Shown piece after piece: positions 1-17,230 of a stretch of 64,000 nucleotides of DNA; the stretch's first letter is position 1, and each line of letters opens with the position of its first letter. The notes under the pieces were generated by a model that saw only the letters and a list, made by a program, of their open reading frames with translations, ran no database searches and was not told the origin of the DNA. The translations under genes were made by a program, and so were the position numbers. The stretch comes from Megachile rotundata. Taxonomy: Eukaryota > Arthropoda > Insecta > Hymenoptera > Megachilidae. Location: positions 992,001 to 1,056,000 of the forward strand of contig NW_027473344.1 in the NCBI RefSeq assembly GCF_050947335.1. Direction: 5' to 3'.

Positions 1-2100
1 AATCATACAGTCACAATCATGCAATCACAATCATACAATCACAATCATACAATCTCAATCATACAATCACAATCATACAATCACAATCATACAATCACAA
101 TCATACAATCACAATCATACATTCAAAATCATGCAATCACAATCATACAATCACAATCATGCAATCACAATCATGCAGCCATAATCATACAATGACAATC
201 ATACAATCACAATCATAGAATCACAATCATACAATCACAAAAATACAATCATAATCATACAATCACAATCATACAATCACAGTCATACAATCACAATCAT
301 ACAATCACAATCATATTATCACAATCATACAATCACAATCATACAATCACAGTCATACAATCACAATCATACAATCACAATCGTACAATCACAATCATAC
401 AATCACAATCATACAATCACAATCATACAATCACAATCATACATTCAAAATCATGCAATCACAATCATGTAATCACAATCATACAGCCATAATCATACAA
501 TGACAATCATACGATCACAATCATACAATCACAATCATGCAATCACAATCATGCAGCCATAATCATACAATGACAATCATACAATCACAATCATACAATC
601 ACAATCATACAATCACAAAAATACAATCATAATCATACAATCACAGTCATACAATCACAATCATACAATCACAGTCATACATTCACAATCATACAATCAC
701 AATCATACAATCATAATCATACAATTACAATCATACAGTCACAATCATACAACCACAATCATACAATCACAATCATACAATCGCAATCAAACAATTACAA
801 TCTCCCAAATACAATCATACAATCACAATCATACAATCACAATCACACAATCACAATCATACAATCGCAATCATACTATCACAATCATACAATCACTATC
901 ATACAATCACAATCATACAATCACAATCATAGAATCACAATCATACCATCACAATCATACAATCACAATCATACAATCATAATCATACAATCACAATCAT
1001 ACAATCACAATCATACAATCACAATCATACAAATACACAATCATACAATCACAATCATACAATCACAATCATACAATCACAATCATACAATCTCAATCAT
1101 ACAATCACAATCATACAATCGCAATCATACAATCACAAAAATACAATCATAATCATACAATCACAATCATACAATCGCAATCATACAATCGCCATCATAC
1201 AATCATAGTCATACAATCACAATCATACGATCGCAATCATACAATCACAATCATACCATCACAGTCATACAATCACAATCATACAATCACAATCATACAA
1301 TCACAATCATACAATCACAATCATACAATCACAATCATACAATCACAATCATACAATCGCTATCATACAATTACAATCTCCCAAATACAATCTCCCAAAT
1401 ACAATCATACAATCACAATCATACAATCACAATCATACAATGACAATCATACAATCACAATCATACATTCAAAATCATGCAATCATAATCATACAGTCAC
1501 AATCATGCAATCACAATCATACAATCACAATCATACAACCACAATCAGACAATCACAATCATACAATCACAATCATACAACCACAATCAGACAATCACAA
1601 TCATACAGTCACAATCATACAATCACAATCATACAATCACAATCATACAATCACAATCATACAATCACAATCACACAATCAAAATCATACAATCACAATC
1701 ATACAATCACAATCATGCAATCACAATCATACAATCACAATCATACAATCACAATCATACAATCACAGTCATACAATCACAATCATGCAATCACAATCAT
1801 ACAATCACAATCATACAACCACAATCATACAATCACAATCAGACAATCACAATCATACAATCACAATCATACAATCACAATCATACAATCACAATCATAC
1901 AATGACAATCATACAATTACAATCATACTATCACAATCATACAATCACAATCATACAATCACAATCATACAATCACAGTCATACAATCACAATCTTACAA
2001 TCACAATCATACTATCACAATCATACAATCACAATCATACAATCACAATCATACAAACACAATCATATAGTCACAGTCATGTAATCACAATCATACAATC
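1..2100. repeat. Segmental copy D1, copy 1 (partner 17,462-19,350)
   Basis: Base 1 aligns with base 17,462 through the same order of CAGTC, CATGC, ATCTC and CATTCAAAATC units (offset 17,461). From about 440 the offset is 17,223: CATTCAAAATC followed by GTCATGTAATC at 441 and 17,664, CGCAATCAAACAATTAC at about 781 and 18,004, and TACAAATACAC at 1,028 and 18,251. The difference, 238 bases, is exactly 17 units, present here and absent in the partner. Near 1,440 the offset is 17,209, one unit less. Confidence 0.82.
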
Positions 2101-2520
2101 ACAATCATACTATCGCAATCATACAATCACAATCATACCATCACAATCATACAATCACAACCATACAATCATAATCATACAATTCCAATCATACAATCAC
2201 AATCATACAATCACAATCGTACAATCACAATCGTACAATTACAGTCGCACAACCACAATCAGACAATCACAATCATACAATCACAATCATACAATCACAA
2301 TCATACTATCACAATCATACAATCACAATCATACAATCACAATCATACTATCACAATCATACAATCACAATCATACAATCACAATCATACAATCACAATC
2401 ATACAATCGCAATCATACAATCGCAATCATGCAATCACAATCATACAATCAGAATCATACAATCACAATCATACAATCACAATCATACAATCACAATCAT
2501 GCTATCACAATCATACAATC
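1780..2520. repeat. CATATAGTC / ATTCCAATC block, copy 1
   Basis: This is a recognisable order of variants: CAGACAATC, a T-for-A run (CATACTATC), CATATAGTCACAGTCATG, CATACTATCGC, CAACCATAC, ATTCCAATC and CGTACAATTACAGTCGC. The same order appears near 9,010-9,930 and 18,985-19,840, and partly at 7,440-7,800. The other full copies carry an extra stretch with CATTCACAATC, CAGAATC and CACACTATCGC that is missing here. Confidence 0.7.
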
Positions 2521-2759
2521 ACAATCATACAATCACAATCATACAAATACACAATCATACAATCACAATCATACAATCACAATCATACAATCACAATCAT
2601 ACAACCGCAATCATACAATCACAATCATAGAATCACAATCATACCATCACAATCATACAATCACAATCATACAGTCATAATCATACAATCACAATCATAC
2701 AATCACAATCATACAATCACAATCATACAAATACACAATCATACAATCACAATCATACA

Positions 2760-5700
2760 ATCACAATCATACAATCGCAATCATACAATCGCAATCATAC
2801 AATCACAATCATACAATCGCAAGCATACAATCACAATCATACAATCTCAATCATACAATCGCAATCATACATTTACAATCTCCCAAATACAATCTCCCAA
2901 ATACAATCATACAATCACAATCATACAATCACATCATACAATCACAATCATACTATCACAATCATACAGTCACAATCATACAATCACAATCATACAATCA
3001 CAATCATACAATCACAATCATACAATCACAATCATACAATCACAATCATACAATCACAATCATACATTCAAAATCATGCAATCACAATCATACAATCACA
3101 ATCATGCAATCACAATCATGCAGCCATAATCATACAATGACAATCATACAATCACAATCATACAATCACAATCATACAATCACAAAAATACAATCACAAA
3201 AATACAATCATAATCATACAATCACAATCATACAATCACAGTCATGCAATCACAATCATACAATCACAATCATATTATCACAATCATACAATCGCAATCA
3301 TACAATCACAGTCATACAATCACAATCATAAAATCACAATCGTACAATCACAATCATACAATCACAATCATCCAATCACAATCATACAATCACAATCATA
3401 CAATCGCAATCATACAATTACAATCTCCCAAATACAATCTCCCAAATACAATCATACAATCACAATCATACAATCACATCATACAATCACAATCATACTA
3501 TCACAATCATACAGTCACAATCATACAATCACAATCATACAATCACAATCATACAATCACAATCATACAATCACAATCATACAATCACAATCATACATTC
3601 AAAATCATGCAATCACAATCATACAATCACAATCATGCAATCACAATCATGCAGCCATAATCATACAATGACAATCATACAATCACAATCATACAATCAC
3701 AATCATACAATCACAAAAATACAATCATAATCATACAATCACAATCATACAATCACAGTCATGCAATCACAATCATACAATTACAATCATATTATCACAA
3801 TCATACAATCGCAATCATACAATCACAGTCATACAATCACAATCATAAAATCACAATCGTACAATCACAATCATACAATCACAATCATCCAATCACAATC
3901 ATACAATCACAATCATACAATCGCAATCATACAATTACAATCTCCCAAATACAATCTCCCAAATACAATCATACAATCACAATCATACAATCACAATCAT
4001 ACAATCTCAATCATACAATCACAATCATACGATCGCAATCATACAATCACAATCATGCAATCACAATCATACAATCACAATCATACAATCACAATCATAC
4101 AATCACAGTCATACAATCACAATCATACAATCACAATCATATTATCACAATCATACAAACGCAATCATACAATCACAGTCATACAATCACAATCATAAAA
4201 TCACAATCGTACAATCACAATCATACAATCACAATCATACAATCGCAATCATACTATCACAATCATACAAACACAATCATACAGTCACAGTCATGTAATC
4301 ACAATCATACAATCACAATCATACTATCGCAATCATACAATCACAATCATACCTTCACAATCATACAATCACAACCATACAATCACAATCTTACAATCAC
4401 AATCATACTATCACAATCATACAATCACAATCATACTATCACAATCATACAATCACAATCATACAATCACAATCATACAAACACAATCATACAGTCACAG
4501 TCATGTAATCACAATCATACAATCACAATCATACTATCGCAATCATACAATCACAATCATACAATCACAATCATATTATCACAATCATGCAATCACAATC
4601 ATACAATCACAATCATACAATCACAATCATACAATCACAATCATACAATCACAATCATACAATCACAATCATACAATCACAATCATACAATCACAATCAT
4701 ACATTCAAAATCATGCAATCACAATCATACAATCACAATCATGCAATCACAATCATGCAGCCATAATCATACAATGACAATCATACAATCACAATCATAC
4801 AATCACAATCATACAATCACAATCATACAATCACAAAAATACAATCATAATCATACAATCACAATCATACAATCACAGTCATACAATCACAATCATACAA
4901 TCACAATCATATTATCACAATCATACAATCACAATCATACAATCACAGTCATACAATCACAATCATACAATCACAATCGTACAATCACAATCATACAATC
5001 ACAATCATACAATCACAATCATACAATCACAATCATACATTCAAAATCATGCAATCACAATCATGTAATCACAATCATACAGCCATAATCATACAATGAC
5101 AATCATACGATCACAATCATACAATCACAATCATGCAATCACAATCATGCAGCCATAATCATACAATGACAATCATACAATCTCAATCATACAATCACAA
5201 TCATACAATCACAAAAATACAATCATAATCATACAATCACAATCATACAATCACAATCATACAATCACAGTCATACAATCACAATCATACAATCACAATC
5301 ATACAATCATAATCATACAATTACAATCATACATCACAATCATACAATCACAATCATACAATCGCAATCATACAATTACAATCTCCCAAATACAATCATA
5401 CAATCACAATCATACAATCACAATCATACAATCACAATCATACAAACACAATCATACAGTCACAATCATACAATCACAATCATACAATCACAATCATACT
5501 ATCGCAATCATACAATCACAATCACACAGTCCCAATCATACAAACACAATCATACAGTCACAATCATACAATCACAATCATACAATCTCAATCATACAAT
5601 CGCAATCATACAATTATAATCTCCCAAATACAATCTCCCAAATACAATCATACAATCACAATCATACAATCGCAAGCATACAATCACAATCATACAATCA

Positions 5701-6900
5701 CAATCATACAATCGCAATCATACAATTACAATCTCCCAAATACAATCATACAATCACAATCATACAGTCGCAATAATACAATCACAATCATACAATCACA
5801 ATCATACAATCGCAATCATACAATTACAATCTCCCAAATACAATCATACAATCACAATCATACAATCACAATCATGCTATCACAATCATACAATCACAAT
5901 CATACAATCACAATCATACATTCGCAATCATACAATCACAATCACACAGTCCCAATCATACAAACACAATCATACAGTCACAATCATACATTCAAAATCA
6001 TGCAATCACAATCATACAATCACAATCATGCAATCACAATCATGCAGCCATAATCATACAATGACAATCATACAATCACAATCATACAATCACAATCATA
6101 CAATCACAAAAATACAATCATAATCATACAATCACAATCATACAATCACAATCATACAATCACAGTCATACAATCACAATCATACAATCACAATCATACA
6201 ATCATAATCATACAATTACAAACCATACATCACAATCATACAATCACAATCATACAATCGCAATCATACAATTACAATCTCCCAAATACAATCTCCCAAA
6301 TACAATCATACAATCACAATCATACAATCACAATCATACAATCACAATCATACTATCACAATCATGCAATCACAATCATACAATCACAATCATACAATCA
6401 CAATCATACAATCACAGTCATACAATCACAATCATGCAATCACAATCATACAATCACAATCATGCAATCACAATCATACAATCATAATCATACAATCACA
6501 ATCATACGATCATAATCATACAATCACAATCATACAATCACAATCATGCAATCACAATCATACAGCCATAATCATACAATTACAATCATACAATCACAAT
6601 CATACAATCAAAATCATACAACCACAATCATACAATCACAATCAGACAATCACAATCATACCATCACAATCATACAATCACAATCATACATTCAAAATCA
6701 TGCAATCATAATCATACAGTCACAATCATGCAATCACAATCATACAATCACAATCATACAATCTCAATCATACAATCACAATAATACAATCGCAATCATA
6801 CAATCACAAAAATACAATCATAATCATACAATCACAATCATACAATCGCAATCATACAATCACCATCATACAATCATAGTCATACAATCACAATCATACG
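2760..6900. repeat. Segmental copy D2, copy 1 of 3
   Basis: Landmarks in order are CGCAAGCATAC (2,821), paired TCCCAAATACAATC units (2,881-2,908 and 3,426-3,453), CATATTATC, ATCATAAAATC, ATCATCCAATC, and a 13-base unit CATACATCAC (about 5,331). The same series occurs at 10.2-13.7 kb and 19.8-24.9 kb. Offsets to copy 2 are 7,435 at 2,821, 7,407 at 3,244, 7,633 at 3,761-4,571, 7,003 at 5,317 and 6,807 at 6,546. Copy 1 has 45 units (630 bases) near 4.6-5.3 kb and 14 units (196 bases) near 6.35-6.55 kb that copy 2 lacks. Confidence 0.82.
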
Positions 6901-7440
6901 ATCGCAATCATACAATCACAATCATACCATCACAGTCATACAATCACAATCATACAATCACAATCATACGATCATAATCATACAATCACAATCATACAAT
7001 CACAATCATGCAATCACAATCATACAGCCATAATCATACAATTACAATCATACAATCACAATCATACAATCACAATCATACAACCACAATCATACAATCA
7101 CAATCAGACAATCACAATCATACCATCACAATCATACAATCACAATCATACATTCAAAATCATGCAATCATAATCATACAGTCACAATCATGCAATCACA
7201 ATCATACAATCACAATCATACAATCTCAATCATACAATCACAATCATACAATCGCAATCATACAATCACAATCATACAATCACAGTCATACAATCACAAT
7301 CATGCAATCACAATCATACAATCACAATCATACAACCACAATCATACAATCACAATCAGACAATCACAATCATACCATCACAATCATACAATCACAATCA
7401 TACATTCAAAATCATGCAATCATAATCATACAGTCACAAT
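6508..7440. repeat. Local direct duplication of 462 bp (33 units)
   Basis: The landmark CGATCATAATCATAC occurs with its G at 6,508 and again at 6,970, exactly 462 bases (33 units) apart. The stretches that follow (starting with ATG at 6,546 and 7,008) share ATACAGCCATAATC, CAATTAC, CAACCAC, CAGACAATC, CATACCATC and CATTCAAAATC in the same order. The first copy has TCAAAATCATACAACC where the second has TCACAATCATACAACC. Confidence 0.82.
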
Positions 7441-8425
7441 CATGCAATCACAATCATACAATCACAATCATACAATCACAATCATACTATCACAATCATA
7501 CAATCACAATCATACAATCACAATCATACAAACACAATCATATAGTCACAGTCATGTAATCACAATCATACAATCACAATCATACTATCGCAATCATACA
7601 ATCACAATCATACAATCACAATCGTACAATCACAATCACACTATCGCAATCATACAATCACAATCATACCATCGCAAACAAACAATCACAATCATACAAT
7701 CATAATCATACAATTCCAATCATACAATCACAATCATACAATCACAATCGTACAATCACAATCGTACAATTACAATCGCACAACCACAATCAGACAATCA
7801 CAATCATACAATCACAATCATACAATCACAATCATACTATCACAATCATACAATCACAATCATACAATCACAATCATACTATCACAATCATACAATCACA
7901 ATCATACAATCACAATCATACAATCACAATCATACAATCGCAATCATACAATCGCAATCATGCAATCACAATCATACAATCAGAATCATACAAACACAAT
8001 CATACAATCACAATCATACAATCACAATCATGCTATCACAATCATACAATCACAATCATACAATCACAATCATACAATCGCAATCATACAATCACAATCA
8101 CACAATCACAATCATACAAACACAATCATACAGTCACAATCATACAGCCACAATCATACAATCTCAATCATACAATCACAATCATACAATCGCAATCATA
8201 CAATCACAAAAATACAATCTCAATCATACAATCACAATCATACAATCGCAATCATACAATCACAAAAATACAATCATAATCATACAATCACAATCATACA
8301 ATCGCAATCATACAATCACCATCATACAATCATAGTCATACAATCACAATCATACGATCGCAATCATACAATCACAATCACACCATCACAGTCATACAAT
8401 CACAATCATACAATCACAATCATAC

Positions 8426-8730
8426 GATCATAATCATGCAATCACAATCATACAATCACAATCATGCAATCACAATCATACAGCCATAATCATACAATTA
8501 CAATCATACAATCACAATCATACAATCACAATCATACAACCACAATCATACAATCACAATCAGACAATCACAATCATACCATCACAATCATACAATCACA
8601 ATCATACATTCAAAATCATGCAATCATAATCATACAGTCACAATCATGCAATCACAATCATACAATCACAATCATACAATCTCAATCATACAATCACAAT
8701 CATACAATCACAAAAATACAATCATAATCA
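8426..8730. repeat. Third copy of the CGATCATAATC module
   Basis: The CGATCATAATC landmark recurs with its G at 8,426, exactly 1,456 bases (104 units) after 6,970. Here the next unit reads CATGCAATC where the others read CATACAATC. The module starting with ATG at 8,464 matches that at 7,008 (offset 1,456). A further copy starts at 17,298, 8,834 bases (631 units) downstream. All these spacings are whole numbers of units. Confidence 0.8.
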
Positions 8731-9009
8731 TACAATCACAATCATACAATCGCAATCATACAATCGCCATCATACAATCATAGTCATACAATCACAATCA
8801 TACGATCGCAATCATACTATCACAATCATACCATCACAGTCATACAATCACAATCATACAATCACAATCATACAATCACAATCATACAATTACAATCATA
8901 CAATCACAATCATACAATCGCTATCGTACAATTACAATCTCCCAAATACAATCTCCCAAATACAATCATACAATCACAATCATACAATCACAATCATACA
9001 ATCACAGTC

Positions 9010-9930
9010 ATACAATCACAATCATGCAATCACAATCATACAATCACAATCATACAACCACAATCATACAATCACAATCAGACAATCACAATCATACAAT
9101 CACAATCATACAATCACAATCATACAATCACAATCATACAATGACAATCATACAATCACAATCATACTATCACAATCATACAATCACAATCATACAATCA
9201 CAATCATACAATAACAGTCATACAATCACAATCTTACAATCACAATCATACTATCACAATCATACAATCACAATCATACTATCACAATCATACAATCACA
9301 ATCATACAATCACAATCATACAAACACAATCATATAGTCACAGTCATGTAATCACAATCATACAATCACAATCATACTATCGCAATCATACAATCACAAT
9401 CATACCATCACAATCATACAATCACAACCATACAATCATAATCATACATTCACAATCATACAATCAGAATCATACAATCACAATCATACAATCGCAATCA
9501 TACAATCACAATCATACAATCACAATCGTACAATCACAATCACACTATCGCAATCATACAATCACAATCATACCATCGCAAACATACAATCACAATCATA
9601 CAATCATAATCATACAATTCCAATCATACAATCACAATCATACAATCACAATCGTACAATCACAATCGTACAATTACAGTCGCACAACCACAATCAGACA
9701 ATCACAATCATACAATCACAATCATACAATCACAATCATACTATCACAATCATACAATCACAATCATACAATCACAATCATACTATCACAATCATACAAT
9801 CACAATCATACAATCACAATCATACAATCACAATCATACAATCGCAATCATACAATCGCAATCATGCAATCACAATCATACAATCAGAATCATACAATCA
9901 CAATCATACAATCACAATCATACAATCACA
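9010..9930. repeat. CATATAGTC / ATTCCAATC block, copy 2
   Basis: It shares with 18,985-19,840 the order CATATAGTC, CATACTATCGC, CAACCATAC, CATTCACAATC, CAGAATC, CACACTATCGC (9,541 here and 19,525 there, offset 9,984), CGCAAACATAC, ATTCCAATC and CAGTCGCACAACC. Copy 1 at 1,780-2,520 lacks the middle of this series. This block sits directly upstream of the second copy of the 2.8-6.9 kb block. Confidence 0.7.
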
Positions 9931-10194
9931 ATCATGCTATCACAATCATACAATCACAATCATACAATCACAATCATACAAATACACAATCATACAATCA
10001 CAATCATACAATCACAATCATACAATCACAATCATACAATCGCAATCATACAATCACAATCATAGAATCACAATCATACCATCACAATCATACAATCACA
10101 ATCATACAGTCATAATCATACAATCACAATCATACAATCACAATCATACAATCACAATCATACAAATACACAATCATACAATCACAATCATACA

Positions 10195-13100
10195 ATCACA
10201 ATCATACAATCGCAATCATACAATCGCAATCATACAATCACAATCATACAATCGCAAGCATACAATCACAATCATACAATCTCAATCATACAATCGCAAT
10301 CATACATTTACAATCTCCCAAATACAATCTCCCAAATACAATCATACAATCACAATCATACAATCACATCATACAATCACAATCATACTATCACAATCAT
10401 ACAGTCACAATCATACAATCACAATCGTACAATCACAATCATACAATCACAATCATACAATCACAATCATACAATCACAATCATACATTCAAAATCATGC
10501 AATCACAATCATACAATCACAATCATGCAATCACAATCATGCAGCCATAATCATACAATGACAATCATACAATCACGATCATACAATCACAATCATACAA
10601 TCACAAAAATACAATCATAATCATACAATCACAATCATACAATCACAGTCATGCAATCACAATCATACAATCACAATCATATTATCACAATCATACAATC
10701 GCAATCATACAATCACAGTCATACAATCACAATCATAAAATCACAATCGTACAATCACAATCATACAATCACAATCATCCAATCACAATCATACAATCAC
10801 AATCATACAATCGCAATCATACAATTACAATCTCCCAAATACAATCTCCCAAATACAATCATACAATCACAATCATACAATCACAATCATACAAATACAC
10901 AATCATACAATCACAATCATACAATCACAATCATACAATCGCAATCATACAATCGCAATCATACAATCACAATCATACAATCGCAAGCATACAATCACAA
11001 TCATACAATCTCAATCATACAATCGCAATCATACAATTACAATCTCCCAAATACAATCTCCCAAATACAATCATACAATCACAATCATACAATCACATCA
11101 TACAATCACAATCATACTATCACAATCATACAGTCACAATCATACAATCACAATCATACAATCACAATCATACAATCACAATCATACAATCACAATCATA
11201 CAATCACAATCATACAATCACAATCATACATTCAAAATCATGCAATCACAATCATACAATCACAATCATGCAATCACAATCATGCAGCCATAATCATACA
11301 ATGACAATCATACAATCACAATCATACAATCACAATCATACAATCACAAAAATACAATCATAATCATACAATCACAATCATACAATCACAGTCATGCAAT
11401 CACAATCATACAATTACAATCATATTATCACAATCATACAATCGCAATCATACAATCACAGTCATACAATCACAATCATAAAATCACAATCGTACAATCA
11501 CAATCATACAATCACAATCATCCAATCACAATCATACAATCACAATCATACAATCGCAATCATACAATTACAATCTCCCAAATACAATCTCCCAAATACA
11601 ATCATACAATCACAATCATACAATCACAATCATACAATCTCAATCATACAATCACAATCATACGATCGCAATCATACAATCACAATCATGCAATCACAAT
11701 CATACAATCACAATCATACAATCACAATCATACAATCACAGTCATACAATCACAATCATACAATCACAATCATATTATCACAATCATACAAACGCAATCA
11801 TACAATCACAGTCATACAATCACAATCATAAAATCACAATCGTACAATCACAATCATACAATCACAATCATACAATCGCAATCATACTATCACAATCATA
11901 CAAACACAATCATACAGTCACAGTCATGTAATCACAATCATACAATCACAATCATACTATCGCAATCATACAATCACAATCATACCTTCACAATCATACA
12001 ATCACAACCATACAATCACAATCTTACAATCACAATCATACTATCACAATCATACAATCACAATCATACTATCACAATCATACAATCACAATCATACAAT
12101 CACAATCATACAAACACAATCATACAGTCACAGTCATGTAATCACAATCATACAATCACAATCATACTATCGCAATCATACAATCACAATCATACAATCA
12201 CAATCATATTATCACAATCATGCAATCACAATCATACAATCACAATCATACAATCACAATCATACAATCACAATCGTACAATCACAATCATACAATCACA
12301 ATCATACAATCATAATCATACAATTACAATCATACATCACAATCATACAATCACAATCATACAATCGCAATCATACAATTACAATCTCCCAAATACAATC
12401 ATACAATCACAATCATACAATCACAATCATACAATCACAATCATACAAACACAATCATACAGTCACAATCATACAATCACAATCATACAATCACAATCAT
12501 ACTATCGCAATCATACAATCACAATCACACAGTCCCAATCATACAAACACAATCATACAGTCACAATCATACAATCACAATCATACAATCTCAATCATAC
12601 AATCGCAATCATACAATTATAATCTCCCAAATACAATCTCCCAAATACAATCATACAATCACAATCATACAATCGCAAGCATACAATCACAATCATACAA
12701 TCACAATCATACAATCGCAATCATACAATTACAATCTCCCAAATACAATCATACAATCACAATCATACAGTCGCAATAATACAATCACAATCATACAATC
12801 ACAATCATACAATCGCAATCATACAATTACAATCTCCCAAATACAATCATACAATCACAATCATACAATCACAATCATGCTATCACAATCATACAATCAC
12901 AATCATACAATCACAATCATACAATCGCAATCATACAATCACAATCACACAGTCCCAATCATACAAACACAATCATACAGTCACAATCATACATTCAAAA
13001 TCATGCAATCACAATCATACAATCACAATCATGCAATCACAATCATGCAGCCATAATCATACAATGACAATCATACAATCACAATCATACAATCACAATC

Positions 13101-13715
13101 ATACAATCACAAAAATACAATCATAATCATACAATCACAATCATACAATCACAATCATACAATCACAGTCATACAATCACAATCATACAATCACAATCAT
13201 ACAATCATAATCATACAATTACAAACCATACATCACAATCATACAATCACAATCATACAATCGCAATCATACAATTACAATCTCCCAAATACAATCTCCC
13301 AAATACAATCATACAATCACAATCATACAATCACAATCATACAATCACAATCATGCAATCACAATCATACAGCCATAATCATACAATTACAATCATACAA
13401 TCACAATCATACAATCAAAATCATACAACCACAATCATACAATCACAATCAGACAATCACAATCATACCATCACAATCATACAATCACAATCATACATTC
13501 AAAATCATGCAATCATAATCATACAGTCACAATCATGCAATCACAATCGTACAATCACAATCATACAATCTCAATCATACAATCACAATCATACAATCGC
13601 AATCATACAATCACAAAAATACAATCATAATCATACAATCACAATCATACAATCGCAATCATACAATCACCATCATACAATCATAGTCATACAATCACAA
13701 TCATACGATCGCAAT
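10195..13715. repeat. Segmental copy D2, copy 2 of 3
   Basis: This is the shortest of the three copies. CATATTATC followed by ATGCAATC (about 12,204) is soon followed by CATAATCATACAATTAC (12,320). Copies 1 and 3 have some 45 extra units between these landmarks, including CATTCAAAATC and CAGCCATAATC units. It carries a 226-base insertion (10,860-11,090) relative to copy 1. That is 16 units plus 2 bases, and the extra 2 bases match the 16-base ACAAATACAC unit inside it. Confidence 0.82.
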
Positions 13716-16700
13716 CATACAATCACAATCATACATTCAAAGTCATGCAATCACAATCATACAATGACAATCATACAATCACAATCATACAATCACAATC
13801 ATACAATCACAATCATACAATCACAAAAATACAATCATAATCATACAATCACAATCATACAATCGCAATCATACAATCACAATCATACTATCACAATCAT
13901 ACAATCACAATCATACAATCACAATCATACATTCAAAGTCATGCAATCACAATCATACAATCACAATCATGCAATCACAATCGTACAATCACAATCGTAC
14001 AATCACAATCGCATAATCACAATCGCACAATCACAATCATACAATCACAGTCATACAATCACAATCATACAATCCCAATCATACTATCACAATCATACAA
14101 TCACAATCATACAATCACAATCATACAATGAATATCATACAATCACAATCATACAATCACAATCATGCAATCACAATCATACAATCACAATCATACAATC
14201 ACAATCATACAATCACAATCATACTATCACAATCATACAATCACAATCATACATTCACAATCATACAATCACAATCATACAATCACAGTCATACAATCAC
14301 AATCTTACAATCACAATCATACAATCACAATCATACAATCACAGTCATACAATCACAGTCATACAATCACAATCATACTATCACAATCATACAGTCACAA
14401 TCATACAATCACAATCATACAATCACAATCATACTATCGCAATCATACAATCGCAATCATACCATCACAATCATACAGTCACAACCATACAATCATAATC
14501 ATACAATCACAATCATACAATCATAATCATACAATCACAATCATACAATCGCAATCATACAATCACAATCATACAATCACAATCATACTATCGCAATCAT
14601 ACAATCACAATCATACAATTACAATCATACAATCACAATCATACAATCACAATCATACAATCACCATCATACCATCACAATCATACAATCACAATCATAC
14701 AATCACAATCATACAATCACTATCATACAATCACAATCATACAATCACAATCATACAATCACAATCATACAATCACAATCATACAATCACAATCATACAA
14801 TCACAATCATACAATCGCAATCCTACAATTACAATCTCCAAAATACAATCTTCCAAATACAATCATACAATCACAATCATACAATCATAATCATACAATC
14901 ACAATCATACAATCACAATCATACAATCACAGTCATACAATCACAATCTTACAATCACAATCATACTATCACAATCATACAATCACAATCATACAATCAC
15001 AATCATACAATCGCAATCATACAACTACAATCTCCCAAATACAATCTCCCAAATACAATCATACAATCACAATCATACAATCACAATCACACAATCACAA
15101 TCATACAACCACAATCAGACAATCACAATCATACAATCACAATCATACAATCACAGTCATACAATCACAGTCATACAATCACAATCATACTATCACTATC
15201 ATACAATCACAATCATACAATCACAGTCATACAATCGCAATCATACAATCACAATCATACCATCACAATCATACAATCACAGTCATACAATCACAGTCAT
15301 ACAATCACAATCATACAATCACAATCATACAGTCACAATCATACTATCGCAATCATACAATCACAATCATACAATCACAATCATACAATCACAGTCATAC
15401 AATCACAATCATACAATCACAATCATACTATCACAATCATACAATCACAATCATACAATCACAATCATACAATCAATATCATACAATCACAATCATACAA
15501 TCACAATCATGCAATCACAATCATACAATCGCATTCATACAATCGCAATCATACAATCACAATCATACAATCACAATCGTACAATCACAATCATACAATC
15601 ACAATCATTCAATCACAATCATACAATCACAATCATACAATCACAAAAATACAATCATAATCATACAATCACAATCATACAATCGCAATCATTCAATCAC
15701 AATCATACAATCATAACCATACAATCACAATCATACGATCGCAATCATACAATCACAATCATACCATCACAATCATACAATCACAATCATACAATCATAA
15801 TCATACAATTACAATCATACATCACAATCATACAATCACAGTCATACAATCGCAATCATACAACTACCATCACCCAAATACAATCATACAATCACAATCA
15901 TACAATCGCAATCATACAATCACAATCATACAATCATAATCATACAATTACAATCATACATCACAATCATACAATCACAATCATACAATCGCAATCATAC
16001 AACTACCATCACCCAAATACAATCATACAATCACAATCATACAATCACAATCATACAATCACAATCATACTATCACAATCATACAATCACAATCATACAA
16101 TCACAATCATACATTCAAAGTCATGCAATCACAATCATACAATCACAATCATGCAATCACAATCGTACAATCACAATCGTACAATCACAATCGCATAATC
16201 ACAATCGCACAATCACAATCATACAATCACAGTCATACAATCACAATCATACAATCACAATCATACTATCACAATCATGCAATCACAATCATACAATCAC
16301 AATCATACAATCAATATCATACAATCACAATCATACAATCACAATCATGCAATCACAATCATACAATCACAATCATACTATCACAATCATACAATCACAA
16401 TCATACAATCACAATCATACAATCGCATTCATACAATCGCAATCATACAATCACAATCGTACAATCACAATCATACAATCACAATCATACAATCACAATC
16501 ATACAATCACAATCATACAATCACAATCATACAATCACAAAAATACAATCATAATCATACAATCACAATCATACAATCGCAATCATTCAATCACAATCAT
16601 ACAATCATAATCATACAATCACAGTCATACAATCACAATCTTACAATCACAATCATACAATCACAATCATACAATCACAGTCATACAATCACAGTCATAC

Positions 16701-17230
16701 AATCACAATCATACTATCACAATCATACATTCACAATCATACAATCACAATCATACAATCACAATCATTCTATCGCAATCATACAATCGCAATCATACCA
16801 TCACAATCGTACAGTCACAACCATACAATCATAATCATACAATCGCAATCATTCAATCACAATCATACAATCATAATCATACAATCACAATCATACGATC
16901 GCAATCATACAATCACAATCATACCATCACAATCATACAATCACAATCATACAATCATAATCATACAATTACAATCATACATCACAATCATACAATCACA
17001 ATCATACAATCGCAATCATACAACTACCATCACCCAAATACAATCATACAATCACAATCATACAATCACAATCATACAATCACAATCATACAATCACAAT
17101 CATACAATCACAATCATACTATCACAATCATACAATCACAATCATACATTCACAATCATACAATCACAATCATACAATCACAGTCATACAATCACAATCT
17201 TACAATCACAATCATACAATCACAATCATA
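12290..17230. repeat. Segmental copy D3, copy 1 (partner about 23,430-28,370)
   Basis: Matches the partner at offset 11,141 through many landmarks: CAATTAC followed by CATACATCAC (12,320 and 23,461), CATGCAATC then CAGCCATAATC (13,353 and 24,494), CATTCAAAGTC (13,735 and 24,876), AATG/CAATATC (14,126 and 25,267), and the first TCCC unit (15,033 and 26,174). The offset becomes 11,155 after the TCCC cluster, returns to 11,141 by 16,123, and is 11,127 by 16,834-17,194. Each step is one unit. The block crosses the alpha/beta boundary. Confidence 0.85.

Larger units (their letters stand above)
1..13730. repeat. Alpha-family satellite domain, first stretch
   Basis: All CATTCAAA units seen here read CATTCAAAATCATGC (for example near 121, 441, 3,067, 5,040, 8,610, 13,498). 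Other markers of this domain are ATGCAGCCATAATC, ACAAAAATACAATCATAATC, CAACCACAATCAGAC, GTCACAGTCATGTAATC and the 16-base unit containing ACAAATACAC. The beta marker CATTCAAAGTC does not occur before 13,735. The right edge therefore lies between the last alpha marker near 13,499 and 13,735. The family names are mine. Confidence 0.8.

Noticed and set aside
7537..7560. Promoter-like AT-rich boxes such as CATATAGTC or CATATAATC
   Set aside because: They are single-base variants of the unit, repeated wherever their block is copied, with no gene downstream. I see no basis to call them promoters.
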